Origin: Phycisphaerales bacterium UBA1845
Lineage (GTDB): Bacteria; Planctomycetota; Phycisphaerae; UBA1845
Assembly: GCA_002338715.1 (NCBI GenBank)
Contig: DDIR01000010.1
Coordinates: 1 to 21,509 of the forward strand
DNA: 21,509 nt
Direction: 5' to 3'
Part shown: one piece after another, positions 8,304 through 16,006 of the stretch
How positions within the stretch are numbered: the stretch's first letter is position 1
Layout of the letters: every line of letters starts with the position of its first letter
The notes under the pieces: generated by a model
Databases searched by the model: none
What the model saw: only the letters and a program-made list of their open reading frames with translations
What the model was told of the DNA's origin: nothing
Translations under genes and position numbers: made by a program

Positions 8304-8447
8304 AGTGTCATCACTTCCGTCACAAGAGTGATTGGTCGATCCATCGAACGGTGCGCAGCTTCATCCTACAACCATTTGCGTGTGCGTGCCAAGAACAGGT
8401 TCGTCGATCTTCGTTTGATCTTGTCCAGAGTCGGCGGCGGATCAACG

Positions 8448-9335
8448 CTATCGGAAGCGGCGGGTGCCAAGTTGCTTGTTCGCGGCATCGATGGCGCTTT
8501 GCAGGAGGACCGCGACCGTGACGGGGCCCACACCTCCTGGGACCGGTGTGATCAGCGATGCCTTCTGCGATACCTCGTCGAAGAGCACGTCGCCAACCAC
8601 GCGAGCGGGCGTGCCCTTGGCCTCGTCAGCTGGTACAGAGTTGATGCCGACGTCGATGACGATCGCGCCTTCTTTGACATGATCCGCCGTGATCATCTCC
8701 GGCACACCGGCGGCTGCGATGAGGATGTCGGCGCCTTTCGTGTGGGCCATCAAGTTGTCGGTGTACTTGTTGCAGGTGTCGACGGTCGCTTCTTCGGCGA
8801 TCAGGGCGAGGGCAATGGGTTTGCCGACGATGTTGCCCTGCCCGACGACGGTGATGTTTTTTCCGCGAAGTTCGACCTTGGCTTCATTGAGGATGGTATG
8901 AACCGCCAGCGCGGTACACGGCGCGTTGATCGGCGTGCCATAAAACATCAGACCGATGTTGGACGGGTTCACCCCTTCGATGTCTTTGTAGGGGTCGATT
9001 GCGTACTGGGCTGCGGGCGCGTCGAGGTGATTGGGCAGCGGCAAATTGAGCAGGATGCCGGTGACGTTTGGATCAGAATTCAGATTATCGATCAACGCCT
9101 GCAATTCGTTGTCATTGGCATTGCCGGGCAGCGTGTGCAGGCGATAGTCGATGCCGATGCTTTGGCATTTTCTTTCTTGCGACCGTGCGTAGATGATCCC
9201 GGATTCGGGCTCGCCGACGATGATCGCGTCCAACCGGACCGTGACGCCCTTGTCAGCCAATTCACGCACGCGCGATTCGTTGCGCTGACGAATCTGTTCG
9301 GAGAGGTCTCTACCTTGGATGATCTTCGCGGGCAT
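8448..9335 (-). CDS. folD: FolD-type methylenetetrahydrofolate dehydrogenase/cyclohydrolase, divergent active site
   Basis: The 295-residue product has the full FolD length and fold signatures: GILLNLPLP (93-101), KDIEG (117-121), a Rossmann loop GQGNIVGKP (165-173), EGAIVIDVGIN (222-232), and the closing ITPVPGGVGPVTVA (262-275). FolD normally interconverts methylene-, methenyl- and formyl-tetrahydrofolate. Here three key positions differ from the E. coli consensus at a constant offset of -1: Tyr49 is kept (Tyr50), but the catalytic lysine (Lys54) is Gln53, the glutamine (Gln98) is Asn97 and the aspartate (Asp121) is Glu120. The usual PCTP is PCTA. Loss of cyclohydrolase or a shifted mechanism is possible. 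The ATG at 9335 has AAAGGA closely upstream and is preferred over an ATG seven codons earlier. Confidence 0.88.
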   Translation of the reverse strand: MPAKIIQGRDLSEQIRQRNESRVRELADKGVTVRLDAIIVGEPESGIIYARSQERKCQSIGIDYRLHTLPGNANDNELQALIDNLNSDPNVTGILLNLPLPNHLDAPAAQYAIDPYKDIEGVNPSNIGLMFYGTPINAPCTALAVHTILNEAKVELRGKNITVVGQGNIVGKPIALALIAEEATVDTCNKYTDNLMAHTKGADILIAAAGVPEMITADHVKEGAIVIDVGINSVPADEAKGTPARVVGDVLFDEVSQKASLITPVPGGVGPVTVAVLLQSAIDAANKQLGTRRFR

Positions 9336-9398
9336 GTCCGTCCTTTGCCCGGGCATCGGGCGATCGGTTGGGGTTTTTGATTTGAGTTAACTCGACAC

Positions 9399-10931
9399 TT
9401 ATTGACCGAACAACCGCCCAATGGGTTTGAATACGCTGCGGATGATGTCCTGCCGGTACCCAGGCTGATTCCAAATGTAAACGGCTGCGATCACCAGTCC
9501 TATTGCACAGCATACCAAAAGCGTTCGCTTGATGGCGCGAATCTTTCCAGCGAATCGTTTGGCCATGATCGGATCGCCCGATTGCGCCGTCAAGAATGCC
9601 ATGCGCGATGCGATGCTCGAATGTCGCCAGCTCGGTTCAGCCGGTGGGATGCCGTTGAGGAACGCGACCTTGCGCAGCGCCCCGACGAAGACCTGCGCAC
9701 CGGTGGAGCAGACGCCGATTTCATTGGCAGCGGTCGTGGGCGGATCGTTCGGGTCGTGGATCGCGCATGGTTTTTGGCAGTCCAACTCGCTCTCATGCGG
9801 TGACGCGCACCACGCGCCGTACACGTCGGCTTGTCGCTCGAATCGACGCGAAATCCATCCGAAACAGATCCCCCAAAGCGGAACCAACGCCCCGATGCCG
9901 ATGATCTGAATCGTTTCGCGACTCAAGTTCCATGTCGGGTTCAAACCGCCAGACATGCGGGTGAGGAATTCCATCACGCCGGAGACGATCAGCATGCTGG
10001 CCAGCGCAAACATCAGAAAATACGGGATATGGTGATGATAGATGTGACCGGCTTCGTGACCGAAAACCGACTCAATCTCGTCATCGTTCATTTTCTCAAT
10101 CAACGTGTCGGACAAAAGGATGTAGCGAAGTTGCGGAAACAGACCCATGACGGCTGCGTTGACCATCTGCCCGTCGCTGTGCCACACGAGAATATCGCGG
10201 ACCCTAAGGTTGATGCGTTTGCACAACGACTCAAGCCGATCGCGAAGTGGGCCAGGTGGCAGCGATGTCGTCGACCAGATGTATCGAAGCAGCAGTGGTG
10301 ACAGGACAAAGAGCACGGTGGCGGTCGAACCAAGGATGGCCTCGGGCGCCCACGGCGAGCCAACGTGTTTGACGAACCAGTCGCGATTCTCCTGGGTGGC
10401 TGCATAGGCGAAGACGATCAGCGTCAGCGGGATGGCGACGATCAAGAGTTGATGTCGCACATTGAAGATGACGTATTCAAAGCGGCTTGACGTGCTACCG
10501 AGGAACCCAGCATCGCGGCTTGCTTTCTCAACGGGATGAATCACCCACCACAGCGCAATCAACCCGACAAGGTAAGGCAGAAGCAGGCACATCTGCGGCA
10601 GGCCCGAGAGCACTGAGATGTACGGCTGATCCATCAACTGCTGCGGGCAGGCGGTCATAAAGAGCGTCACGCCCACGCCGGCCAGCATCGCCATCCGAAG
10701 CAAACTGGTCTGTCGGTGGAATGAATTCAGGGCGGCAGTGACTCGGTCGGTGCGGGTTTTCAGTTTCAATCGGGTGCGTTTTGTGATCAGGTGACCTAGA
10801 AACACACATGTTACAGGAACCGCCCATGCAAAGACCGGGCACCAGAACGGGTCGGATAACCAAAGGTCTTTGGGTGGATTTTCAGGCCACCAAAGCAGCA
10901 TTGCAAAAGCGACGATGATCTGTAGATGCAT
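9399..10931 (-). CDS. M48-family membrane zinc metallopeptidase
   Basis: The 510-residue protein has multiple hydrophobic segments: about 32-50, 80-96, 113-132, 161-179, 201-218, 303-323, 341-361 and 470-486. The zinc site HEAGH is at 292-296 in VFGHEAGHIYHHH, and the third ligand is Glu366 in RRFERQADVYG. This is the Ste24/HtpX (M48) architecture: an integral-membrane endopeptidase with the active site at the cytoplasmic face or in the membrane, usually acting in membrane-protein quality control or lipoprotein processing. After the third ligand comes an unusual Cys-bearing segment (Cys375, Cys385, Cys389, Cys408), then SWRHSSIASR in place of the usual THPxxxxRI motif. A TTG two codons upstream is an alternative start. 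Substrate unknown. Confidence 0.9.
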   Translation of the reverse strand: MHLQIIVAFAMLLWWPENPPKDLWLSDPFWCPVFAWAVPVTCVFLGHLITKRTRLKLKTRTDRVTAALNSFHRQTSLLRMAMLAGVGVTLFMTACPQQLMDQPYISVLSGLPQMCLLLPYLVGLIALWWVIHPVEKASRDAGFLGSTSSRFEYVIFNVRHQLLIVAIPLTLIVFAYAATQENRDWFVKHVGSPWAPEAILGSTATVLFVLSPLLLRYIWSTTSLPPGPLRDRLESLCKRINLRVRDILVWHSDGQMVNAAVMGLFPQLRYILLSDTLIEKMNDDEIESVFGHEAGHIYHHHIPYFLMFALASMLIVSGVMEFLTRMSGGLNPTWNLSRETIQIIGIGALVPLWGICFGWISRRFERQADVYGAWCASPHESELDCQKPCAIHDPNDPPTTAANEIGVCSTGAQVFVGALRKVAFLNGIPPAEPSWRHSSIASRMAFLTAQSGDPIMAKRFAGKIRAIKRTLLVCCAIGLVIAAVYIWNQPGYRQDIIRSVFKPIGRLFGQ

Positions 10932-11010
10932 GTTCAAAAAGGGTTTATGCCCTGATACGTCGTAGGGTCATTGGGAGTCGAATCCAGCCGGGCTGCGAAT
11001 GTTTTCTTTC

Positions 11011-11032
11011 AGGGCGGGCGCTTTACCGCCCT
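11011..11032. repeat. GC-rich hairpin upstream of the M48 gene
   Basis: AGGGCGG (11011-11017) and CCGCCCT (11026-11032) form a perfect 7-bp stem with an 8-nt loop in the divergent spacer between the M48 gene and the acidic secreted protein gene. No T-run follows on either strand. It could be a short dispersed repeat or a 5' UTR structure. Confidence 0.5.
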
Positions 11033-11147
11033 CGTGGGCTGTTGGTATCATGCTCAACCATCCATCCGTAGATGGGTATTTATCTTACGTTGAGGGATTG
11101 AACAAGACGTTTTGATTGCGGCAACGCAAGAACAGGAAGAATCGGCC

Positions 11148-12122
11148 ATGTTACGTGATTACTTAAGACTCTCAGGTCTCTGCGTGTTGTTGCTCACATT
11201 GAATGCACAAGCACAGGTTGAGACCGAAGGAGAGGCGCCTGACAAGCCAATTGTCCCGGCAGAGATCGCAGACGCAGCCGGCGTCAAGCCCGTGTCCAAG
11301 CCTTCCCCCAACCGGGCCCGTCAGATCAGCATGTTGAAACAGTTCGAAGCCGAGATCACCCGCGCCCTCGAAATGGATGAGGACCAGGCGACCGAAGTCA
11401 GCGAGATTTTTCAGGAGTTCATTGAAGACCTCAGCGCTGAAGCCGACGATCGTCGCGAAGATCGCCGCGAAAATGCCGAGTTGATTCGTGAACTCGTCGA
11501 TGAAATGCGCGATGCCCAGAAGGATCGCGACATGGAGCGTGTGCGTGAAATCCGCGAGGAAATCGCCGAACTGCGATCCGAGCATGGCAGCGCCGACGAG
11601 TCATTTGATCCGGATGAGCTCTTCGAGATCCTGCGCGAAGTGATGTCTGAAGACCAGATCGAGACCTTTGACCCGCTGGCGGACCGCTTCAAGAAAAGTC
11701 TCGAAGGACCGAAGAAAGAAGAAAAATCCAAGCTTCGCCTCTACCAAAAAGCCGTCAATGCCATCAACCTTCCCGAAGACCAGTTGGCTACGATCCGCCG
11801 CATCTTTGTCGACTTCGCCAAGGAGAATCGCGGTGAGAAGGGTGTCAGCGAAGACGCCGATGCCGAACTGTACAACAGTATTCTCGACGAACTCGATGAA
11901 GATCAGGCCCGCGAATTCACGCAGAAGGTTGAAGAGTTTGAGCGGATGCAAAGTCGCGGTGCGAAGGGCGCCCGGGAAGATCGCAAACGACCAGCCGTCG
12001 ATCGAGCACGCGGTGAAGTCGCCGATGAGCCGGCAGATGATCAAGTTGAAGAGTCGGGCGAACAACCCGTCGAAGGTCGAGATGAGCCGGCTGGCGAAGA
12101 CATCGACTATGGCGATGAATAA
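11148..12122 (+). CDS. Secreted acidic coiled-coil protein with repeated EDQ motifs
   Basis: I do not recognise a named family for this 324-residue protein. Residues 1-23 are a Sec signal peptide (Arg/Tyr n-region, hydrophobic LCVLLLTL core, cleavage probably after AQAQ). The mature part is strongly charged and helical, with a coiled-coil-like stretch at about 100-146 rich in Arg, Glu and Asp. Four helices begin with a similar element, acidic residue-Asp-Gln at 78-80, 168-170, 210-212 and 251-253, each followed by hydrophobic positions (for example MDEDQATEVSEIF and LPEDQLATIRRIF). This recalls the L-T-x-x-Q motifs of Spy/CpxP-type periplasmic helical chaperones, but only loosely. The C-terminal 60 residues are acidic and disordered. 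AGGAAG precedes the ATG; an in-frame TTG at 11112 is less likely. A terminator follows. Confidence 0.78.
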   Translation: MLRDYLRLSGLCVLLLTLNAQAQVETEGEAPDKPIVPAEIADAAGVKPVSKPSPNRARQISMLKQFEAEITRALEMDEDQATEVSEIFQEFIEDLSAEADDRREDRRENAELIRELVDEMRDAQKDRDMERVREIREEIAELRSEHGSADESFDPDELFEILREVMSEDQIETFDPLADRFKKSLEGPKKEEKSKLRLYQKAVNAINLPEDQLATIRRIFVDFAKENRGEKGVSEDADAELYNSILDELDEDQAREFTQKVEEFERMQSRGAKGAREDRKRPAVDRARGEVADEPADDQVEESGEQPVEGRDEPAGEDIDYGDE

Positions 12123-12186
12123 TTCACATCGTCGGTCGCTGCGTCGGACGACTTGACCGACTCAGGCCAAACCAGAAATAAGCCAA

Positions 12187-12225
12187 GGCCCGCGCCACGT
12201 TGCATCGTGAGTGCGGGCTTTTTTT
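12187..12225 (+). terminator. Rho-independent terminator after the acidic secreted protein gene
   Basis: A GC-rich stem (12188-12199 with 12206-12218, one internal mismatch region) closes a 6-nt loop and is followed directly by seven T residues (12219-12225). It lies 65 bp past the stop codon at 12122, so the acidic protein gene is probably monocistronic. The convergent AAA ATPase gene ends 10 bp beyond. Confidence 0.82.
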
Positions 12226-12235
12226 ATGTATTTTC

Positions 12236-13774
12236 TTATGACATCGCTGCGCTGCGGCACATGTCGGCCAACTCGCGAACCTGCTTGGCCAAATCGCTGG
12301 ACGGTGCGGACTTGTTGGCGGACTCCGTGTCCGATGACAAATCGCCTTTTCGCGCGCTTTCGATCATCGAGCGGATTTCATCGAGTGATCGCCGATTGCG
12401 CAGCAGCGCCTGGTCAAAGGATTTGGAGTTGGCGCGGCGACTGGTGGCATCGCTGCCTTTGTTTGCTGGCGCGGCGTTTGGTTCGCCTGATCGTTGACTC
12501 ATTCGCCGGGCCCGGTTTTCGAGATTGTCGAAAACGTTGCGGAGTGAGATGGTCAGGCGGCCTGTGCGGGCGGTCTGCTCGCTGAGACGGGCGAGGGTTT
12601 TTTCTGCGGCTTGCCTTGCGGAGCGCGATTCACCGACGACCGAGCGCACTTCATCGGTGGCGGCGCGGGTTTCTGCGAGCAGTCTTCGCACCAGGACTGC
12701 GAGACGTCGCATCTGGGCGCTGTCGGCAGATCCGGTGGCATGGGCACCCACGGCTGACGAAACAACAGCTTCCATCTCAGATTCACTGATGGGGGCTTGG
12801 ATGCGCTGCTCAAATTCCGCGGCATCCACTTTGGCCTGAGCGGCTGGCGCGACGAACGACGCGGCACTCGATTGTGTGTGCAGAGCGCCGCCTGACGTCG
12901 CAGTCGGTTGCCAGGTGGCTGGCGGTTTGACGCGCGGTGAGGCAAATTTTGAACCGCCTTGCGCGACGGTCATCATCTGGGCGATGACATTCTTGATGAA
13001 CGCGCCATCGATTTCGGTGGTGTCGGCTGCGTATGAGCTGAGCATCGCGTTGTCGCAAAGCGTGTTGATCAAACGCGGCAGGCCCTGCGAGTATTCAAAG
13101 ATGGCATCGATCGCCGAAGCGCTGAGAATTTTTTCCGGATAGGTCGCACCGGCAACGCTGAGTCGGTGGAAGATGTAACCTTCTGTTTGCGAGCGGGTGA
13201 GTGCGCCTAGGTGAAAACTGCGGAAGATGCGCTGGCGCAGTTGCCGCATGTCGTTGGCTTCAAACATCTCCTTGAGTTCGGGCTGACCGACGATAACGAT
13301 TTGCAGCAACTTGGCGTCGTCGGCTTCGAGGTTTCCGATCATGCGGATTTGTTCGAACGCTTCGCGGGTCAGTGCCTGGGCTTCGTCGAGCATCAGTACG
13401 ACGGGTTTGTTCATCGCGAAGCTTGAGAGCAGAAAGTCCTGAAGCATGCGGGTCAGTTCAACGTTGGTGGCGTTGGCTGGCGCGTCGATGTTGAATTCGC
13501 TGCAAACCGTGTGCAACAGTTCGTTGGCGTTGATCTGCGAATTGTTCACGCTGGCGAATGCGATGCCCGTTCCGAAATGGCGCAGCATCAATCGAGTGAC
13601 GAGCGTCTTGCCCGCGCCGACTTCACCGGTCAATACGACAAACCCTTTGCCCTCGGCGATGGCATAGATCAGCGATGCCAGCGCTTCTTCATGGTCGGGT
13701 GTCGAGAAGAAGAACCTCGGATCGGGCGTGTTGTTAAACGGCAGCTCGCGGAGTCCGAAGAAGGATGCGTACAT
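12236..13774 (-). CDS. ExeA/XrtA-type AAA ATPase with long C-terminal helical region
   Basis: The 512-residue protein begins MYASFFGLRELPFNNTPDPR, the typical opening of ExeA/GspA-like and exosortase-associated ATPases. The AAA domain spans about 1-270: Walker A GEVGAGKT (50-57), Walker B VVLMLDEAQ (125-133), sensor segment IVIVGQPEL (159-167) and a QRIFRSFHL arginine segment (181-189). After it, about 240 residues are Ala/Ser/Arg/Glu-rich and helix-forming, with no transmembrane segment or peptidoglycan-binding domain that I can see, unlike ExeA itself. The ATG at 13774 has GAGG 8 nt upstream; an upstream start at 13816 would add 14 unlikely residues. It is divergent from an exopolysaccharide export operon, the setting in which the XrtA-type members usually occur. 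A role energising or coordinating polysaccharide export is inferred. Confidence 0.87.
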   Translation of the reverse strand: MYASFFGLRELPFNNTPDPRFFFSTPDHEEALASLIYAIAEGKGFVVLTGEVGAGKTLVTRLMLRHFGTGIAFASVNNSQINANELLHTVCSEFNIDAPANATNVELTRMLQDFLLSSFAMNKPVVLMLDEAQALTREAFEQIRMIGNLEADDAKLLQIVIVGQPELKEMFEANDMRQLRQRIFRSFHLGALTRSQTEGYIFHRLSVAGATYPEKILSASAIDAIFEYSQGLPRLINTLCDNAMLSSYAADTTEIDGAFIKNVIAQMMTVAQGGSKFASPRVKPPATWQPTATSGGALHTQSSAASFVAPAAQAKVDAAEFEQRIQAPISESEMEAVVSSAVGAHATGSADSAQMRRLAVLVRRLLAETRAATDEVRSVVGESRSARQAAEKTLARLSEQTARTGRLTISLRNVFDNLENRARRMSQRSGEPNAAPANKGSDATSRRANSKSFDQALLRNRRSLDEIRSMIESARKGDLSSDTESANKSAPSSDLAKQVRELADMCRSAAMS

Positions 13775-14196
13775 TGGCTGTGCCTCATAGCTGCGGGCAA
13801 ACGCGTTCGCCCTCATGCAATCAATCTGCGTGGATCAGTCCACAGCGCTGATCCGGCATTGTCTCCCATCTGAGCCTCAACCGGCGCATATAGGTCCTAG
13901 GAATATCGGTCGTAGGGCGCGCCCCCTGAAGATAAGCACGGCCAATAATTGCCGGTCGTTCAGCGAGATATGACGTTTGGAGGGGCAAGGTCCGAAATCA
14001 TCGTGAATATTCGCAAGTCGGGTTCAGCGCGACGCGTCTTCTCCCGATAAATCGAGCGGACGACCGATATCTCGCGCGGCTGGCGATGTCGCCGATAACC
14101 GGTGAATTGATCGAGCGGTCGGTCCAAAGAGACAACTGCGCTCGACTGACATTGGATAAGAGTCAGGGGCGTGCAACTTCGGTGGAGATACCATCC
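13775..14196. other. Divergent intergenic region between the AAA ATPase and EPS export genes
   Basis: This 422-bp spacer must hold promoters for both directions. I see an 8-bp palindrome TCCTAGGA (13893-13900) in an AT-richer patch and a GGCGA-TG-TCGCC palindrome (14082-14093), but no confident -35/-10 pair. An ATG at 14086 is in frame with the export gene but would place about 37 non-signal-like residues before the signal peptide, so I treat this part as untranslated. Confidence 0.5.
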
Positions 14197-14985
14197 GTGA
14201 AGTTACTTCGTCGAAAGCCATTGCTGATCGTGTTGGGGATGATAGGTGTTGCGTTCTTAACGGGATGCCAGTCGAAACACGAAGACATTGTTTCGTTCCT
14301 CAAAGCCCACGAGCACGAAGTCTCAGCGATCGAGTATCGCGTTGGCATCCCCGATGTCATTGAGATTTCCGCGCCGCAGGTTTTGGAGATCGATCGCGTT
14401 CGCCAGACGATTCGCCCGGACGGAAAGATCGCGCTGCGGTTGCTCGGTCCCGTCAAAGTCGTGGGCATGACCGAGAAAGAGATCGCGGCGAAGGTCACGC
14501 GGCTGCTCGAACCGTACTACGAAGATCCGAAAGTGCAGGTCCGGGTGGCCAGTCACCTTTCGAAGAAAATTTACCTGGCTGGTCAGGTGCGCGGTGGGAA
14601 TTCCAATGGCCAAGGTGGCGTGGTGTCTGACTCGTGGACCGCGATGCCATACACCGGACGCGATACGGTGCTCGACGTGTTGGCCAAGGGAAGCATGTCG
14701 TTCATTGCCTGGCGTAACAAGGTGCAGGTGATTCGTAGCAGCCCGCATGAAGATGAACGCCACAAGATTGTCGTGGACATCGACCACATGATCCGCACGG
14801 GTGATACGAGTGCGAACGTGCTCCTGCAACCCAACGATATTGTGCTCGTACCGCCGACCCCGCTCGGATGGCTCGGACTGCGCGTGCAGGAAGTGCTGTT
14901 CCCGTTCCAGCCGGTGATTCAGGCATACAACACACCGGCGGGTCTGATCGACTCGACGGAAGAGTACAACAACCAAGACGATTGA
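14197..14985 (+). CDS. Wza-like polysaccharide export lipoprotein
   Basis: The 262-residue product starts at GTG with GGAG 9 nt upstream and opens with a lipoprotein signal: KLLRRK, a hydrophobic core, then lipobox LTGC (Cys24). Residues about 46-118 form a poly-export (PES) domain: YRVGIPDVIEISAP, then IRPDGKIALRLLGPVKVVG and the helix MTEKEIAAKVTRLLEPYYEDP. An SLBB-like beta-grasp follows (about 122-220; KIYLAGQV, then NDIVLVPP). The last part has a possible amphipathic helix near 223-243, matching the outer-membrane helix of Wza. It is shorter than E. coli Wza (one SLBB unit). It should form the outer-membrane pore for exopolysaccharide. It is first in an operon with the BY-kinase and a glycosyltransferase. 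Confidence 0.9.
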   Translation: MKLLRRKPLLIVLGMIGVAFLTGCQSKHEDIVSFLKAHEHEVSAIEYRVGIPDVIEISAPQVLEIDRVRQTIRPDGKIALRLLGPVKVVGMTEKEIAAKVTRLLEPYYEDPKVQVRVASHLSKKIYLAGQVRGGNSNGQGGVVSDSWTAMPYTGRDTVLDVLAKGSMSFIAWRNKVQVIRSSPHEDERHKIVVDIDHMIRTGDTSANVLLQPNDIVLVPPTPLGWLGLRVQEVLFPFQPVIQAYNTPAGLIDSTEEYNNQDD

Positions 14986-15056
14986 TCTGTTGAACGACAA
15001 GAGCCTTTGACGAACGACTCGCATTGCAGTCGTCGTCGCCAGTGAGAGATTCGAGA

Positions 15057-15971
15057 ATGGGAAGAATCGCTGAAGCGTTAAAGCGAGCGGAAGACGAACG
15101 GCGTCGCCGGTTGGCTGAACAGAGCGGTGCTGCGACGGCACTCCTCGACCCGCCCGATGGCGAACACGTGACGCTTGATGAGCAGGTGAGCGACTTTCGC
15201 GTCGTCGAACCGCAAGCGCCGGAACTGGCGTTGGAGCAGGGGATTCACGAGTCGGTCGTGGCGTACTATAGCCGCTCGTCCGCCATCTCCGAACAGTACC
15301 GCTCGCTGCGCACCCGGCTTCTCACACAGAACCCGCAGAACGACCACCGCGTGTTGGCAATCACCAGCGCCATCCCGCGCGAAGGCAAGAGCGTGACGAC
15401 AGCCAACATGGGTATGATCATGGCTGAGATCCGCCACTTCAAAGTCCTCATCGTCGATTGCGACTTCCGGCGAAGTCGTCTGGGCCTGCTCTTCGATTCG
15501 CAAAAACGCCCGGGTCTCGCCGATCTTCTGCGCGGAGCCGCGACCTACGACGAAGTGGTGCAGCCGACCTGCGTTCCGAACCTTTATCTTGCCAACGCAG
15601 GGCAGACCAACGGACGGTCAGCCGCAGAACTGCTCGCGACCCCGCAGTCGGCGGCAACCTTGCGCCGGTTCCAATCCGAATTCCACTACACGTTCATTGA
15701 TACGCCGCCTGCGACAACCGTGACCGACGTCGGCATCATCGGGCAGATGTGCAATGGCGTGATTCTGTTGGTGCGTTTGAAATTCACGCCCGAGGCATAT
15801 GCCCGCCGCGCGGTGCGTCTGCTTCGGGTCAACAAGATTCCGATTCTTGGATGCCTCCTGATTGGCCAGGATGAACGACCGTCAGGCGGATACGGTTACC
15901 GCTACGCCTACGATTACTATCGCTATGGGTATTCGCGAAGCGGTCCGGGTAAATCCAGGAACCCCCGTTAG
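15057..15971 (+). CDS. Stand-alone bacterial tyrosine kinase (CpsD/Wzc-C type)
   Basis: The 304-residue protein is a BY-kinase ATPase domain without the Wzz-like membrane part. It begins MGRIAEALKRAE. The oligomerisation motif E-x2-R-x2-R is at Glu79, Arg82 and Arg85. Walker A is SAIPREGKS (104-112), Walker A' is LIVDCDFRR (131-139) and Walker B is TFIDTPP (212-218). The tail has eight tyrosines within 279-292, the usual autophosphorylation cluster. In EPS systems such kinases cycle between ring and monomer forms to control polymer length and export, normally activated by a Wzz-like transmembrane partner; none is encoded in this window. The ATG at 15057 follows a GAGAG site; an in-frame start at 15024 is less likely. 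It lies 71 bp after the export lipoprotein gene. Confidence 0.92.
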   Translation: MGRIAEALKRAEDERRRRLAEQSGAATALLDPPDGEHVTLDEQVSDFRVVEPQAPELALEQGIHESVVAYYSRSSAISEQYRSLRTRLLTQNPQNDHRVLAITSAIPREGKSVTTANMGMIMAEIRHFKVLIVDCDFRRSRLGLLFDSQKRPGLADLLRGAATYDEVVQPTCVPNLYLANAGQTNGRSAAELLATPQSAATLRRFQSEFHYTFIDTPPATTVTDVGIIGQMCNGVILLVRLKFTPEAYARRAVRLLRVNKIPILGCLLIGQDERPSGGYGYRYAYDYYRYGYSRSGPGKSRNPR

Positions 15972-16006
15972 TTCCTTAGGCCAGCGCCGGAACAACTGCG
16001 CCCACC

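Noticed and set aside
10960..11000. tRNA-like T-arm sequence (GTCGAATCC)
   Set aside because: The flanking bases do not form the T stem, and no D-arm, anticodon arm or acceptor stem could be fitted around it.
14086..14196. N-terminal extension of the export lipoprotein from the ATG at 14086
   Set aside because: It would bury the signal peptide behind 37 charged residues, whereas the GTG at 14197 has a GGAG site at good spacing and begins the signal peptide.
14323..15141. 272-codon minus-strand frame opposite the export lipoprotein
   Set aside because: It overlaps the real gene and the start of the BY-kinase gene, and its product has no recognisable feature.
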